A stretch of 64,000 nt of DNA from Paraburkholderia mimosarum LMG 23256 = NBRC 106338 (GTDB lineage: Bacteria; Pseudomonadota; Gammaproteobacteria; Burkholderiales; Burkholderiaceae): the NCBI RefSeq assembly GCF_000739815.1, contig NZ_BBJJ01000013.1, positions 112,894 to 176,893 on the forward strand, read 5' to 3'. Every line of letters begins with the position of its first letter. Position 1 is the stretch's first letter. The notes beneath the pieces were generated by a model. That model ran no database searches, was not told where the DNA came from, and saw only the letters and a program-made list of their open reading frames with translations. Made by a program: the position numbers and the translations under genes. This document shows positions 8,906 to 17,766 of this stretch, piece by piece.

Positions 8906-10338
8906 TCGAAGAGCGTTGGGTGCAGGGCGCGCGCACGCTGAAGAGCAGCGCCGATTTCTGGTCGCTGCGCATGGTGGACGAAGTCATCGAGGACCACGTG
9001 GTGCGCAACGACATCGCGCAGCCGCTGCGTGTGGTGCGCGAGCGCGGCGCCATGCTGACGGCCTGGGCCGGTGCGGGCGCCGGCTATGCGGCTACCGCCG
9101 ACCTCAGTGCCGAGGGGCTCCAGCGTGCGCTCGACATCGCCACGGCGCGGGCGTTCGCCTGTGCGCAAGTTTCGTTGATCGATCATCGCCGCCTTGCGCG
9201 CCCCGTGGCGAGCGGCAGCTATGCTTCGCCGAACGTCGACGCGCCGCTTCCCACCCGCCGCGAGTGGCTCGGCCAGCTCGCGCACGAATGCGCGTCGGCG
9301 AACCTCGACGCGCGCATCGTCGAGCGCGTGGCGAGCATGCATGTTGCGCACACCGATCAGCTCTATCTCACGAGCGACGGCGTGCGTATCGAGCAGCGCT
9401 TTCGCTACCTCATGCCAGGACTGAGCGTGGCCGCGCATGCCAACGGCGACACCCAGGTGCGAACGCTGGCCGGCGACCACGGCGCGCTCGGGCAGGGAGG
9501 CATCGAGATACTCGCACGGCACGGCTTCGATGGCGCCGGCGCCCGTGTGGCCGACGAGGCGCTGCAACTGCTCGCGGCGCCGAATTGCCCCTCGGGCAGG
9601 CGCGACCTGCTGCTGATGCCGGACCAGATGATGCTGCAGATTCACGAGTCGATCGGTCACCCACTCGAACTGGACCGGATTCTCGGCGATGAGCGCAACT
9701 TCGCTGGCTGGAGCTTTGTGAAGCCGGAGATGTTCGGCAGCTATCAGTACGGTTCCCCGTTGCTGAACGTGACGTTCGACCCGGAACTGCAGGAAGAAGC
9801 CGCTAGCTATGCCTTCGACGACGAAGGCAGTTCGGCCAGCAAACAATACCTGATCCGTAACGGCGTGCTGGAGCGGCCGCTCGGCGGCGCGCTCTCGCAG
9901 CAGCGCGCCGGGCTGCCAGGGGTCGCGAACTCGCGTGCGGCCAACTGGAATCGCCCGCCTATCGACCGCATGGCGAACCTGAACATCGAGCCCGGCACAG
10001 AGACATTCGCCGAGATGATCGCAAACATCGAAAACGGCATTCTGATGACTTCGAATACGTCATGGTCCATCGACGACCATCGCAACAAGTTCCAGTTTGG
10101 TTGCGAATACGGCCGGCTCATCGAGAACGGCAAGCTCACGCAGGTCGTCAAGCGTCCTAATTATCGCGGCATCTCGGCGAGCTTCTGGCGCAGTCTCGTT
10201 GCCGTAGGCGACGCGAGCACCCGCGAGGTTTACGGCACGCCGTATTGCGGCAAGGGGGAACCCGCGCAGGTGATTCGTGTGGGGCACGCGTCACCCGCGT
10301 GCGTCTTCAGCAACGTAGACGTATTCGGAGGCGCCTGA
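8902..10338 (+). CDS. tldD: TldD-family zinc metalloprotease
   Basis: A 478-residue protein close in length to E. coli TldD (481). The zinc-binding and catalytic motif HExxxH is present as HESIGH at residues 248-253. In known TldD/TldE complexes this subunit holds the active site in a closed chamber that admits unfolded peptides. It matures microcin B17 and can degrade other ribosomal peptides. This copy lies between a peptide importer and its partner TldE, with a 4-base overlap to yejF and a 1-base overlap to the next gene. It is therefore probably a dedicated paralogue and not the housekeeping pair. The substrate is unknown. Confidence 0.88.
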   Translation: MIEERWVQGARTLKSSADFWSLRMVDEVIEDHVVRNDIAQPLRVVRERGAMLTAWAGAGAGYAATADLSAEGLQRALDIATARAFACAQVSLIDHRRLARPVASGSYASPNVDAPLPTRREWLGQLAHECASANLDARIVERVASMHVAHTDQLYLTSDGVRIEQRFRYLMPGLSVAAHANGDTQVRTLAGDHGALGQGGIEILARHGFDGAGARVADEALQLLAAPNCPSGRRDLLLMPDQMMLQIHESIGHPLELDRILGDERNFAGWSFVKPEMFGSYQYGSPLLNVTFDPELQEEAASYAFDDEGSSASKQYLIRNGVLERPLGGALSQQRAGLPGVANSRAANWNRPPIDRMANLNIEPGTETFAEMIANIENGILMTSNTSWSIDDHRNKFQFGCEYGRLIENGKLTQVVKRPNYRGISASFWRSLVAVGDASTREVYGTPYCGKGEPAQVIRVGHASPACVFSNVDVFGGA

Positions 10339-11699
10339 TGAGCGGCACACTCATTGCAAGCGAGCGTGTGGCGGTGGATTGGCACTCGCATTTCATGATG
10401 CTCGCCGATGCGATCGACGGGTTGTTGCTGGCTGGTGAAACGGCGCTCACTTCCTTTGCGGCAGAGCAATCGGACTTCATTCGTTTCAACGGCGGCAAAG
10501 TCCGGCAGATGGGTCTCGTCTCGCAGGGCAAGCTCACGCTCCGGCTGATCGACGGCGCGCGCCAGGCGTATTCCACGCTCGACATCTGCGGCAATGCCGA
10601 TCAGGATCTGCGTGACGTTGGCGCTGCATTGCAGACGCTTCGCTCGGGCCTGCGCGATGCCCCTGATGATCCGCATCTGCTCTACGACACGACAGCGTGG
10701 CAGCGTTCGACGCGGCGCACGGGAAGGCTGCGCGATCCGCATGCGCTCATCCATGTGGTGGCCGAATGCGCGCGAGGGCTCGATTTCGTGGGCTTCTACG
10801 CGGGCGGCATGCTCGCGCGCGGTTTCGCCTCCAGTTGCGGCAGCCGTGGCTGGCACGAAGTCGAGAACTTCTGCTTCAGCTGGTCGCTCTATCATCCTGG
10901 CGGCCGCGCCATCAAGACGACTTATGCGGGCGAGAACTGGGACGACGCGAAGTTCGCCAGCAAGGTGCAGGAAGCGGCGGCACGCCTGCCCGTGCTGGCG
11001 CTCGCACCGCGAGCGCTGGGGCCGGGCCGGTACCGTGCCTGGCTCGCGCCGGCGGCGCTCGAAGAGCTGCTGGGCGTTGCTGCGTGGGGCGGCTTTTCGT
11101 CGCGCGCGCAGGCGACGTCGCAGAGCCCGCTTTACCGGCTGCATGGCGGCGAGCTTTCACTCGACGCGCGCGTTTCGCTCACTGAAGACCTCGGCCTCGG
11201 TATTACCCCTGCCTTCAACGACGACGGCTATTTGCGCGAAAGCGTGCCGCTCGTGCGTGAGGGAAGGAGCGTCGCGCAAATGACGAACGCACGGACGGCG
11301 CGAGAGTACGGCCTCGTACCCAACGGTGCGCTGGCGAGCGAGGCGCCGTCGTCGCTTTCGATGCCGGGCGGCGACCTCGCCGATGCGGACGTACTCGCCG
11401 CGCTCGGCACGGGGCTCTACGTGGGCAACCTGTGGTATGTGAACTTCTCGGACCGCATGAGCTGCCGCCTGACCGGCATGACGCGTTTTGCGACGTTCTG
11501 GGTGGAGGAGGGGCGTGTCGTTGCACCGGTAGACGCCATGCGCTTCGACGACAATCTGTACGGCCTGCTGGGCGAGCGCCTCGAACGTCTCGGCGCGCAG
11601 CCCGAGCTGCGCTTGTCCGAAGACACATGGGGCCAACGTGCGACGGGCGGCATGCAACTGCCGGGGGTGCTGGTGAAGTCGTTTGAACTGACACTGTAG
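10338..11699 (+). CDS. pmbA: TldE/PmbA-family partner of the TldD-like protease
   Basis: A 453-residue protein of the U62 (PmbA/TldE) family. It lacks the HExxxH motif, as expected for the non-catalytic partner that forms a heterodimer with TldD. The family-like C-terminal segments NLWYVNFSDRMSCRLTGM and TRFATFWVEEGRVV are clear. The start at 10338 shares an A with the tldD stop (TGATG), so the two subunits are made together. A frame open further upstream only overlaps tldD and is not used. Sequence divergence from tldD is strong, so this is an obligate two-gene unit and not a recent duplication. Confidence 0.86.
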   Translation: MSGTLIASERVAVDWHSHFMMLADAIDGLLLAGETALTSFAAEQSDFIRFNGGKVRQMGLVSQGKLTLRLIDGARQAYSTLDICGNADQDLRDVGAALQTLRSGLRDAPDDPHLLYDTTAWQRSTRRTGRLRDPHALIHVVAECARGLDFVGFYAGGMLARGFASSCGSRGWHEVENFCFSWSLYHPGGRAIKTTYAGENWDDAKFASKVQEAAARLPVLALAPRALGPGRYRAWLAPAALEELLGVAAWGGFSSRAQATSQSPLYRLHGGELSLDARVSLTEDLGLGITPAFNDDGYLRESVPLVREGRSVAQMTNARTAREYGLVPNGALASEAPSSLSMPGGDLADADVLAALGTGLYVGNLWYVNFSDRMSCRLTGMTRFATFWVEEGRVVAPVDAMRFDDNLYGLLGERLERLGAQPELRLSEDTWGQRATGGMQLPGVLVKSFELTL

Positions 11700-11743
11700 C
11701 GTGCCTGGCCGTACCTGACGACTCGAACACGAAGGAAACAACA

Positions 11744-12271
11744 ATGCAGTCGAGCTTACCCGAGGGGATCGTCGTGCGCGCGTTACGCCCCGGCGATGCA
11801 GAAGCGCTGCATGCGCTGCGGCACTGCCCTTCAATCGTGCGGGGCAATGCGGACGCACCGTATGATTCCGTCGCACAGACGCGCGAGTGGATCGCGAGCG
11901 TGGTATCGCCCGCTGTCATCATTGGCGCGTGGGTGGGCGACACCATCGTGGGCGAGGCTGGACTGCATCCGCAGAAGCTGCGCCGCGCGCACGTCGGCGA
12001 GATCGGCATCAGCGTCCACGACGAATGGCAGCGCCGTGGCGTCGGGACGTTCCTCATGGGGCAGATCCTGGACTTCGCCGATAACTGGCTCGGCCTGCGG
12101 CGGCTCGAACTTCACGCTTACACCAACAATGCGGCCGCGTTAGCGCTCTACCGAAAATGCGGCTTCGAAATCGAGGCACGTTTGCGCGGCGCCGTATTGC
12201 GAGACGGAGTGCTCGCCGACTTCTTCTTGATGGCGCGCCTGCACGATCCGCTGCCTCTCGCCCCGGAGTAA
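11744..12271 (+). CDS. GNAT N-acetyltransferase (first of a tandem pair)
   Basis: A 175-residue GCN5-type acetyltransferase. The acetyl-CoA binding motif is visible as QRRGVGTFLM (about 105-114), preceded by the strand VGEIGISVHDEW and followed by LGLRRLELHAYTNN and ALYRKCGFE. This pattern resembles amino-acid or antibiotic acetyltransferases of the YhhY/RimL kind. A ribosome binding site (GAAGGAAAC) sits before the ATG, 44 bases after pmbA. In the microcin C field, GNATs acetylate the released toxic aminoacyl-nucleotide. That function is a plausible but untested role here. Its stop overlaps the start of the next GNAT gene by one base. Confidence 0.85.
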   Translation: MQSSLPEGIVVRALRPGDAEALHALRHCPSIVRGNADAPYDSVAQTREWIASVVSPAVIIGAWVGDTIVGEAGLHPQKLRRAHVGEIGISVHDEWQRRGVGTFLMGQILDFADNWLGLRRLELHAYTNNAAALALYRKCGFEIEARLRGAVLRDGVLADFFLMARLHDPLPLAPE

Positions 12272-12834
12272 TGCCCATGCATGTCCCGACGCCATCGCCC
12301 GCGTTCACATCACCCGGTACGATTCGCGTGCGTACCTGCGAGCCCGCAGACTTCGACGCGATCGCCGACTTGATGAATCAGCCAGGTGTGCGCCACGGCA
12401 CGCTATTGAGCGGCTGGCGCACTCCGGAAGCTTTGCGTGCGTGGTATGAGAGCCGGCCAGCCGGCTGCATCACGATTTGCGCCGAAATCGACGGACGCGT
12501 GGTCGGGCAATCGCATCTCGAAGTTGCGAAGCCGCGCCGCTCACACTGCGCTTCGGTGGGTTTCGGCGTGCACGATGCCTGGCAGGGCCGCGGCGTAGGC
12601 AGCGCGCTGATGGCGGCGATCATCGCCTGCGCCGACCAGTCGCTGGGCCTGCGCAGGCTCGAACTCCAGGTATTCGCCGACAACGAGGCCGCCATCGCGC
12701 TCTATCGCAAGTTCGGCTTCGTCGTAGAGGGCCGCTCGCGCGGCGCCGCGATGCGCGACGGCGTGCTTGCCGATACGCTTCACATGGCGCGCTACGCCGA
12801 AGCACCATCGTTCGCTTCCCCCTTGACCTCGTAA
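12271..12834 (+). CDS. GNAT N-acetyltransferase (second of a tandem pair)
   Basis: A 187-residue GNAT enzyme clearly paralogous to its upstream neighbour. It has the same blocks in the same order: VGFGVHDAWQGRGVGSALM for acetyl-CoA binding, LGLRRLELQVFADNEAAIALYRKFGF, and a C-terminal RGAAMRDGVLADTLHMAR segment almost identical to RGAVLRDGVLADFFLMAR of the first copy. It starts at 12271 (TAATG overlap) or at the second ATG at 12277. Two diverged tandem copies suggest two related substrates or a hetero-oligomer. The acceptor is unknown. Confidence 0.84.
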   Translation: MPMHVPTPSPAFTSPGTIRVRTCEPADFDAIADLMNQPGVRHGTLLSGWRTPEALRAWYESRPAGCITICAEIDGRVVGQSHLEVAKPRRSHCASVGFGVHDAWQGRGVGSALMAAIIACADQSLGLRRLELQVFADNEAAIALYRKFGFVVEGRSRGAAMRDGVLADTLHMARYAEAPSFASPLTS

Positions 12835-12850
12835 CCGGATCTACGCGCGC

Positions 12851-15800
12851 GTGCCCTTTTTCTTCATCGACAGGCCGGTCTTCGCATGGGTCATCGCGCT
12901 CGCGATCCTGGTGGCGGGCGTGCTCGCGATTCCCATGCTGCCGGTCGCGCAGTATCCGCAGCTCTCGCCGCCGCGCATCGTCATCAGCGCCGAGTATCCG
13001 GGCGCATCGGCGGAGGAGGGGGCAAACAACGTCGCGAGCGTGATCGAGGAGAGCCTCGATGGCGCCGAGGGACTGCAGTACTACGAAACAACCAGCGACG
13101 CACTGGGCGACCTGGAGATCGACGTGACCTTCACGCCGGACACCAATCCCGACATCGCCCTCGTGGACGTACAGAACCGGCTGAAGCAGGTCGAGGCGCG
13201 CCTGCCTCAGCAGGTGGTGCAGCAGGGCATCGACGTGGAGAAGTCGTCGAATACGTTCCTGATGCTCGTCGCGCTCACGTCCACCGACGGCACGCGCGAT
13301 TCCGCGCAGTTGAGCGACTACCTGAACCGCTTCATCCTGCGCGACCTCAAGCGCGCGCCGGGCGTTGGCGCGGCGGAGCTCTGGGACGCCGACGAGGCCA
13401 TGCGCATCTGGCTCGATCCAGTCAAGCTGCGCGAATACGGACTCACGGCGGCCGAGGTCAACGCGGCCATTGCCGCTCAGAACTCGCCGGTGACGGCGGG
13501 CACGCTCGGCAACGCGCCGTTCGTGAATGGGCAGCAAGTCACCGAGTCGGTGAGCGTGAAGGGACAACTCGCAACGCCCGACGAGTTCGGCCAGATCGTG
13601 CTGAAGGCGAAGACGGATGGCTCGCTCGTGCGCCTGCGCGATATCGCGCGCGTGGAACTCGGCCGCGCCGACTACTCGTTCTACTCGCGGCTGAACGGTA
13701 AACCCGCGGCGACCGTGGGTATCCATCTCGGGCCCCGCGGCAACGCGCTTGCGACCTCGCATGCGATCCGTGCGCGCCTGGCCGGTTTGTCCACGCGTCT
13801 GCCGCCGGGCATGGCGATCCAGATTCCATTCGATACCGCCTACTTCGTGCGCGTGGCGATCCACGAAGTAGTGATGACGCTCATCGAAGCCGTGGTGCTG
13901 GTATTTGCGGTGATGTGGCTGTTCCTGCGCGACCTGCGCTCCACGCTCGTGCCCACGGTGGTGATCCCCGTTACGCTCATGGGCGCATTCGTGGCGCTGT
14001 ATTGGGCCGGGATGTCGATCAACGTGTTCACCCTGTTCGGGCTCGTGCTCGCAATCGGCATACTGGTGGACGATGCCATCGTCGTGGTGGAGAGCGTGCA
14101 CCGCGTGATGCACGAACGTGGGCTCGCACCGCGCGAGGCCACGTTCGCCGCGATGAGGCACATCGGCGGCGCGATTGTCGGCGTGACGGCGGTACTCACT
14201 GCCGTGTTCGTGCCGATGCTGTTCTTTAGCGGCAACGTGGGCGGCATCTACCGGCAGTTCGCAGTGGCAATGATCGCGTCGATGCTGTGTTCGTCGTTCA
14301 TGGCGCTCACGCTCACGCCGGCGCTTTGCGCGAGTTTGTTAAGGATGCCAAGGCGAGTGCCGCATCCCCAACGCGGTTTGGCGGCGCAAGCGGAACGGGC
14401 CTCCCGCGGCTATCGGGCGCTCGTCGCCGCGCTGCTGCGGCGCGGCCCGCGTGTGCTCGCGATTTACGCCGTGCTCTGTGCGCTGGGGGCGCTGCTGTAC
14501 TGGAAGCTGCCGCAGGGTTTCCTGCCGAGCGAGGACGAAGGGCAGTTGCAGGTGATGATTCAGTTACCCGCGGGCGCCACGCAGGCCCGCACGCTCGACG
14601 TGGTAAAGCGCGTGGAATCGATCCTCGGCAAGCAGCCGGCCGTAGGCAACGTAACGAGCGTGGTGGGCTGGAGCTTCGCAGGCAGCGGGCAGAACGTGGC
14701 GATGGCGTTCGTCGAACTCAAGCCGTGGGGTCGGCGCGGCAAGGACGAGATGGACGCGCAGGCTGTGCGCGACGCGCTCAACGCGCAATTCGGCACCCTC
14801 CTCGAAGGCGACGTGCAGGTCATGCTGCCTTCGGCGGTGCCGGGCATCGGCCACTCCGAGGGCTTTACGTACCGGCTGGAGGATCGCGGCGGCATCGGCA
14901 TGGGCGGGTTGAAGGCCGCGCGCGACCAACTGATCGAGGCGGCCGGCAACAGCCGTGTGGTGGCGCAGATCCACTCGGAGGACCTGCCCGATGCGCCGCG
15001 CGTGGAACTCGACGTCGACCGCGACAAGGCCTACGCGTATGGCGTATCGTTCGACCGCATCTCCGACGTGCTGGGCAGCACGTTCGGCTCCAGCTACGTC
15101 GACGACTTTCCGGCGGGCGGGCGCATGCGCCGCGTGATCGTCGCAGCCGACGCACCCACGCGCATGAACGACAGCCAGTTGCTCGACCTCCCTGTGCAGA
15201 ACACGTTCGGCACAACCGTGGCAATGTCGTCGATTGCGGCGACGCACTGGACGCTCGGCCCCGTGATGCTGAGCCGCTACAACGGTTATCCGTCACTCGA
15301 CGTGACGGGGCGCGCGGCGCCGGGCCATAGCTCGGGCGAAGCGATGGCCGAAATGGCGCGGCTCGCGCTCGCTCTGCCCGAAGGCGTGTATGGCGAATGG
15401 ACCGACGCCGCGTTCGAAGAAGTAGAGGCCACGCGCCAGACGCCGCTCCTCATCGGCCTCTCGCTGCTGGCGGTGTTCATGGTGCTGGCGGCGCTCTACG
15501 AGAGCTGGATCACGCCGCTTTCCGTGCTGCTGGTCGTTCCGCTCGGCGCGCTCGGCGCAGTGAGCGCGATGCTCCTGCGCGGGCTGCCCAACGACATCTA
15601 TTTCAAGGTGGGAATGGTGACCGTGATCGGCCTTGCGGCGAAGAACGCCATCCTGATCGTGCAGGCCGCGAGCGTGCGCCGCACGGGCGGGTTGCCGCTG
15701 CGCGCCGCGGTTTTGGGCGCGAGCGTCGAACGGCTGCGGCCTATCGTGATGACTTCTGCGGCGTTCGTGCTCGGCGTGCTGCCGCTCGCGTTCTCGCAGG

Positions 15801-16006
15801 GCGGCGGCGCGCAAAGCCGGCACGCCATCGGGACGGGAGTGCTCGGCGGCGTGATCGCGGCGACGCTGCTTGGACTCGTGTTCACGCCAGTGCTCTACTA
15901 CGCGGTGGTATCGCGCGTGGCGGCGCGACCTGTGGATCGCGTACCGCCGCGCCGAAGCGAGCACACAGCGCAACAGACGAAAGAGGCCGAAACGGAGGCG
16001 CCCTGA
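12851..16006 (+). CDS. RND-family efflux pump inner-membrane subunit (HAE1 type)
   Basis: A 1051-residue proton-driven exporter of the AcrB/MexB class. It starts PFFFIDRPVFAWVIA, as these proteins do, with one transmembrane helix, a large periplasmic domain, then helices 2-6. The proton relay acids are present in helix 4 (GILVDDAIVVVE) and the conserved lysine in helix 10 (GLAAKNAILIV). The start is a GTG with no good ribosome binding site, 16 bases after the GNAT stop, which suggests coupling or low expression. No membrane-fusion protein or outer-membrane channel is adjacent, so it must borrow partners encoded elsewhere. Its position suggests export of acetylated or intact peptide toxins, which is inference. 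Confidence 0.9.
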   Translation: MPFFFIDRPVFAWVIALAILVAGVLAIPMLPVAQYPQLSPPRIVISAEYPGASAEEGANNVASVIEESLDGAEGLQYYETTSDALGDLEIDVTFTPDTNPDIALVDVQNRLKQVEARLPQQVVQQGIDVEKSSNTFLMLVALTSTDGTRDSAQLSDYLNRFILRDLKRAPGVGAAELWDADEAMRIWLDPVKLREYGLTAAEVNAAIAAQNSPVTAGTLGNAPFVNGQQVTESVSVKGQLATPDEFGQIVLKAKTDGSLVRLRDIARVELGRADYSFYSRLNGKPAATVGIHLGPRGNALATSHAIRARLAGLSTRLPPGMAIQIPFDTAYFVRVAIHEVVMTLIEAVVLVFAVMWLFLRDLRSTLVPTVVIPVTLMGAFVALYWAGMSINVFTLFGLVLAIGILVDDAIVVVESVHRVMHERGLAPREATFAAMRHIGGAIVGVTAVLTAVFVPMLFFSGNVGGIYRQFAVAMIASMLCSSFMALTLTPALCASLLRMPRRVPHPQRGLAAQAERASRGYRALVAALLRRGPRVLAIYAVLCALGALLYWKLPQGFLPSEDEGQLQVMIQLPAGATQARTLDVVKRVESILGKQPAVGNVTSVVGWSFAGSGQNVAMAFVELKPWGRRGKDEMDAQAVRDALNAQFGTLLEGDVQVMLPSAVPGIGHSEGFTYRLEDRGGIGMGGLKAARDQLIEAAGNSRVVAQIHSEDLPDAPRVELDVDRDKAYAYGVSFDRISDVLGSTFGSSYVDDFPAGGRMRRVIVAADAPTRMNDSQLLDLPVQNTFGTTVAMSSIAATHWTLGPVMLSRYNGYPSLDVTGRAAPGHSSGEAMAEMARLALALPEGVYGEWTDAAFEEVEATRQTPLLIGLSLLAVFMVLAALYESWITPLSVLLVVPLGALGAVSAMLLRGLPNDIYFKVGMVTVIGLAAKNAILIVQAASVRRTGGLPLRAAVLGASVERLRPIVMTSAAFVLGVLPLAFSQGGGAQSRHAIGTGVLGGVIAATLLGLVFTPVLYYAVVSRVAARPVDRVPPRRSEHTAQQTKEAETEAP

Positions 16007-16078
16007 CTTCCCCATGCGCCTATGGCTGATTGGTCGCCGCGCAGCAGGCGGATAACTCAATGCGCGGGTAGGCGGAAA

Positions 16079-16651
16079 TCAGAACAGACGCGGCGTGCCC
16101 ACCCAGAGCAGTACGGTTTCCTGATCGGAAGTATTGCTCCAGGCGTGTGGCACTGTCGATTCGTAGTGCGCGCTGTCGCCCGCGCGGACCACGAACGTCT
16201 GTCCTTCCAGCGTGAGGGTCACTTCACCGGAGAGCACATGCAGGAACTCTTCACCTGCGTGCGTGGTGACTTCGCTGGAGCGCTCGCCGGGTGGCATGCG
16301 CACGAGAATGGCTTCGAGCTGGCGGCCGCCGGACGGATTGGTCAGGCGTGCGTAAAGGTCGGCAGAATTGGCAAAGCCGAAAAATTTCAGATCCTGGCCA
16401 CGGCACACGCAGCCCGCTTCGGTGGGCGCATCGACGAAATAGCTTACCGGCACGCCCAGCGCCTTCGCGATGCTCACGAGCGAGGTGATCGAGGGGGTGG
16501 CGCGATCGCGTTCAACCTGCGAGAGAAACGGCTTTGAGAGCTGCGCCGCGCTGGCGATGTCATCGAGCGTACGGCCTTGTCTCTGGCGCAGTCCGCGAAT
16601 CTTGCTCCCTACGGAAACGACGTTCAGTGATTCAACGGGTTTCGAAACCAT
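16079..16651 (-). CDS. XRE-family regulator with C-terminal cupin domain
   Basis: A 190-residue two-domain regulator. The N-terminal helix-turn-helix spans about residues 14-70 (SKIRGLRQRQGRTLDDIA, then SKPFLSQVERDRATPS), and a cupin_2 sensor domain covers about 110-185 (THAGEEFLHVLSGEVTL, GDSAHYESTVPHAW). Family members commonly sense small metabolites such as amines or amino acids and repress nearby catabolic or transport genes. It is convergent with the peptide/RND cluster, 72 bases beyond the RND stop, and is the only regulator in that block. It may control the cluster, for example through the repeated site near 101 and 220. Confidence 0.88.
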   Translation of the reverse strand: MVSKPVESLNVVSVGSKIRGLRQRQGRTLDDIASAAQLSKPFLSQVERDRATPSITSLVSIAKALGVPVSYFVDAPTEAGCVCRGQDLKFFGFANSADLYARLTNPSGGRQLEAILVRMPPGERSSEVTTHAGEEFLHVLSGEVTLTLEGQTFVVRAGDSAHYESTVPHAWSNTSDQETVLLWVGTPRLF

Positions 16652-17044
16652 GACGGAATATTGTTGTCTGTTGAATATGTTTTAATCCGAAACCCGGATT
16701 GGGCGAAAGCCCGATCTTGTCGTGCACTTTGGGTCTCCATTCATTTCCATTGCTCCGGCACGGTCTATATCTGGCGATTTCAGAGACAAACCGGCCGACA
16801 AGTAATGGAATATGCCGATCACCGCCGGGATTGCAATTCGAATTCCCCCTGCGTACGTCGGCGATCATGCCTTGACGCCAGTTGACGGAAGCGCCGTTGC
16901 CCCGGCGTGCCGTCTGCGGCCCATAAACGATAGCATGAAAGCCGCAGCGTACCACCGTTTTGCGGCGTGCTAAAAACAATCCGTCATTTCAAGCATCCTT
17001 TCGAGTTTCGGATTACGGAGAAATGCTGAGAGAGTAGCGCTCGG
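16652..17044. other. Intergenic region upstream of the XRE-cupin gene
   Basis: No gene is supported. The part next to the regulator (16652-16700) is AT-rich and probably holds its promoter on the minus strand. Short frames in the rest lack family resemblance and ribosome binding sites. Confidence 0.4.
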
Positions 17045-17088
17045 AAAAAAAGCTTGGTTCGCTTGCGGTTAATCGCAAGCCATGAGCT
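17045..17088 (-). terminator. Intrinsic terminator of the pqiABC operon
   Basis: GCTTGCG (17061-17067) and CGCAAGC (17074-17080) form a stem with a six-base loop. Outer segments (AGCTTGG near 17051, CCATGAGCT near 17080) extend it imperfectly. On the minus-strand transcript the structure is followed directly by a run of seven T (17045-17051). It lies 37 bases beyond the pqiC stop. Confidence 0.7.
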
Positions 17089-17124
17089 GGCGGATCACGA
17101 GCACCGGATCGGCGATGCGCAGGC

Positions 17125-17766
17125 TCAGCGTCCGTTGATCGACGCCGCGATGCGGTCGGAGAGCTCCCCCAGTACGCGGCTGAGCGCTGCGGCCTGCGCC
17201 GCCGCGTCCTGCCCCGTGACTTCTGCATTGAGCGTCGCCTGTTGCGTGAGGCTGGTCTGGACGGGCTGCCCCGAGAGCAGCGCCCAGCTCGCTTGCAGCG
17301 TCAACGTCGCACTCGCGGTGGTTTCGCAGTCCAGCACCGTGACGACCAGCGTACGCGTGCCAGCGGGCGCCGGCGCATCGGGGAAGACGAAGGCGCCCGC
17401 GGGCAGGCGCTTCTCGAGGTTTTGCGCAAGCGCGGAGCGCATCATCTGCGCGAGGGGGGCGCCCCAGCGGGCGGTATCGTCGATTTTCAGGCGGTTCGGC
17501 CCGGTCTGCGTGACGACTTCGGGGCGGTCGAGCACGGCGGGAATGTGCACGGCGCTCAGTTGCACCGGTGCCATTGGCCTGGTCGAAAGTGGCATGCCGG
17601 CGCCGGCGCCGGTGGCGTCGAGCGTGAGGTAGTGCGTGGGCGCGCTGTGGCCGCAGCCCGCGAAGCTCATCGGGGCCGCCAGCAATGCAGCGCCGAGGGT
17701 GCGCGCCAGGCTTCGCCACGCAATCGGCAAGGCGCGATGGGGAGGCTTGGCGAGCTGGTGCGTCAT
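17125..17766 (-). CDS. pqiC: PqiC-like auxiliary outer-membrane lipoprotein
   Basis: A 213-residue lipoprotein. The N-terminus has a hydrophobic stretch ending in the lipobox FAGC (Cys at about residue 38), and the mature part begins with APTHYLTLDATG, matching the PqiC/YmbA transport-auxiliary family. In E. coli PqiC forms an outer-membrane ring that docks the PqiB tunnel for lipid traffic between the membranes. Its start overlaps the pqiB stop by four bases (ATGA). It is the last gene of the pqiABC operon, followed by a terminator. Confidence 0.85.
   Translation of the reverse strand: MTHQLAKPPHRALPIAWRSLARTLGAALLAAPMSFAGCGHSAPTHYLTLDATGAGAGMPLSTRPMAPVQLSAVHIPAVLDRPEVVTQTGPNRLKIDDTARWGAPLAQMMRSALAQNLEKRLPAGAFVFPDAPAPAGTRTLVVTVLDCETTASATLTLQASWALLSGQPVQTSLTQQATLNAEVTGQDAAAQAAALSRVLGELSDRIAASINGR

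Noticed and set aside
12620..14161. A 513-codon frame opposite the RND gene
   Set aside because: His/Arg-rich antisense shadow. The plus-strand RND protein accounts for the sequence.
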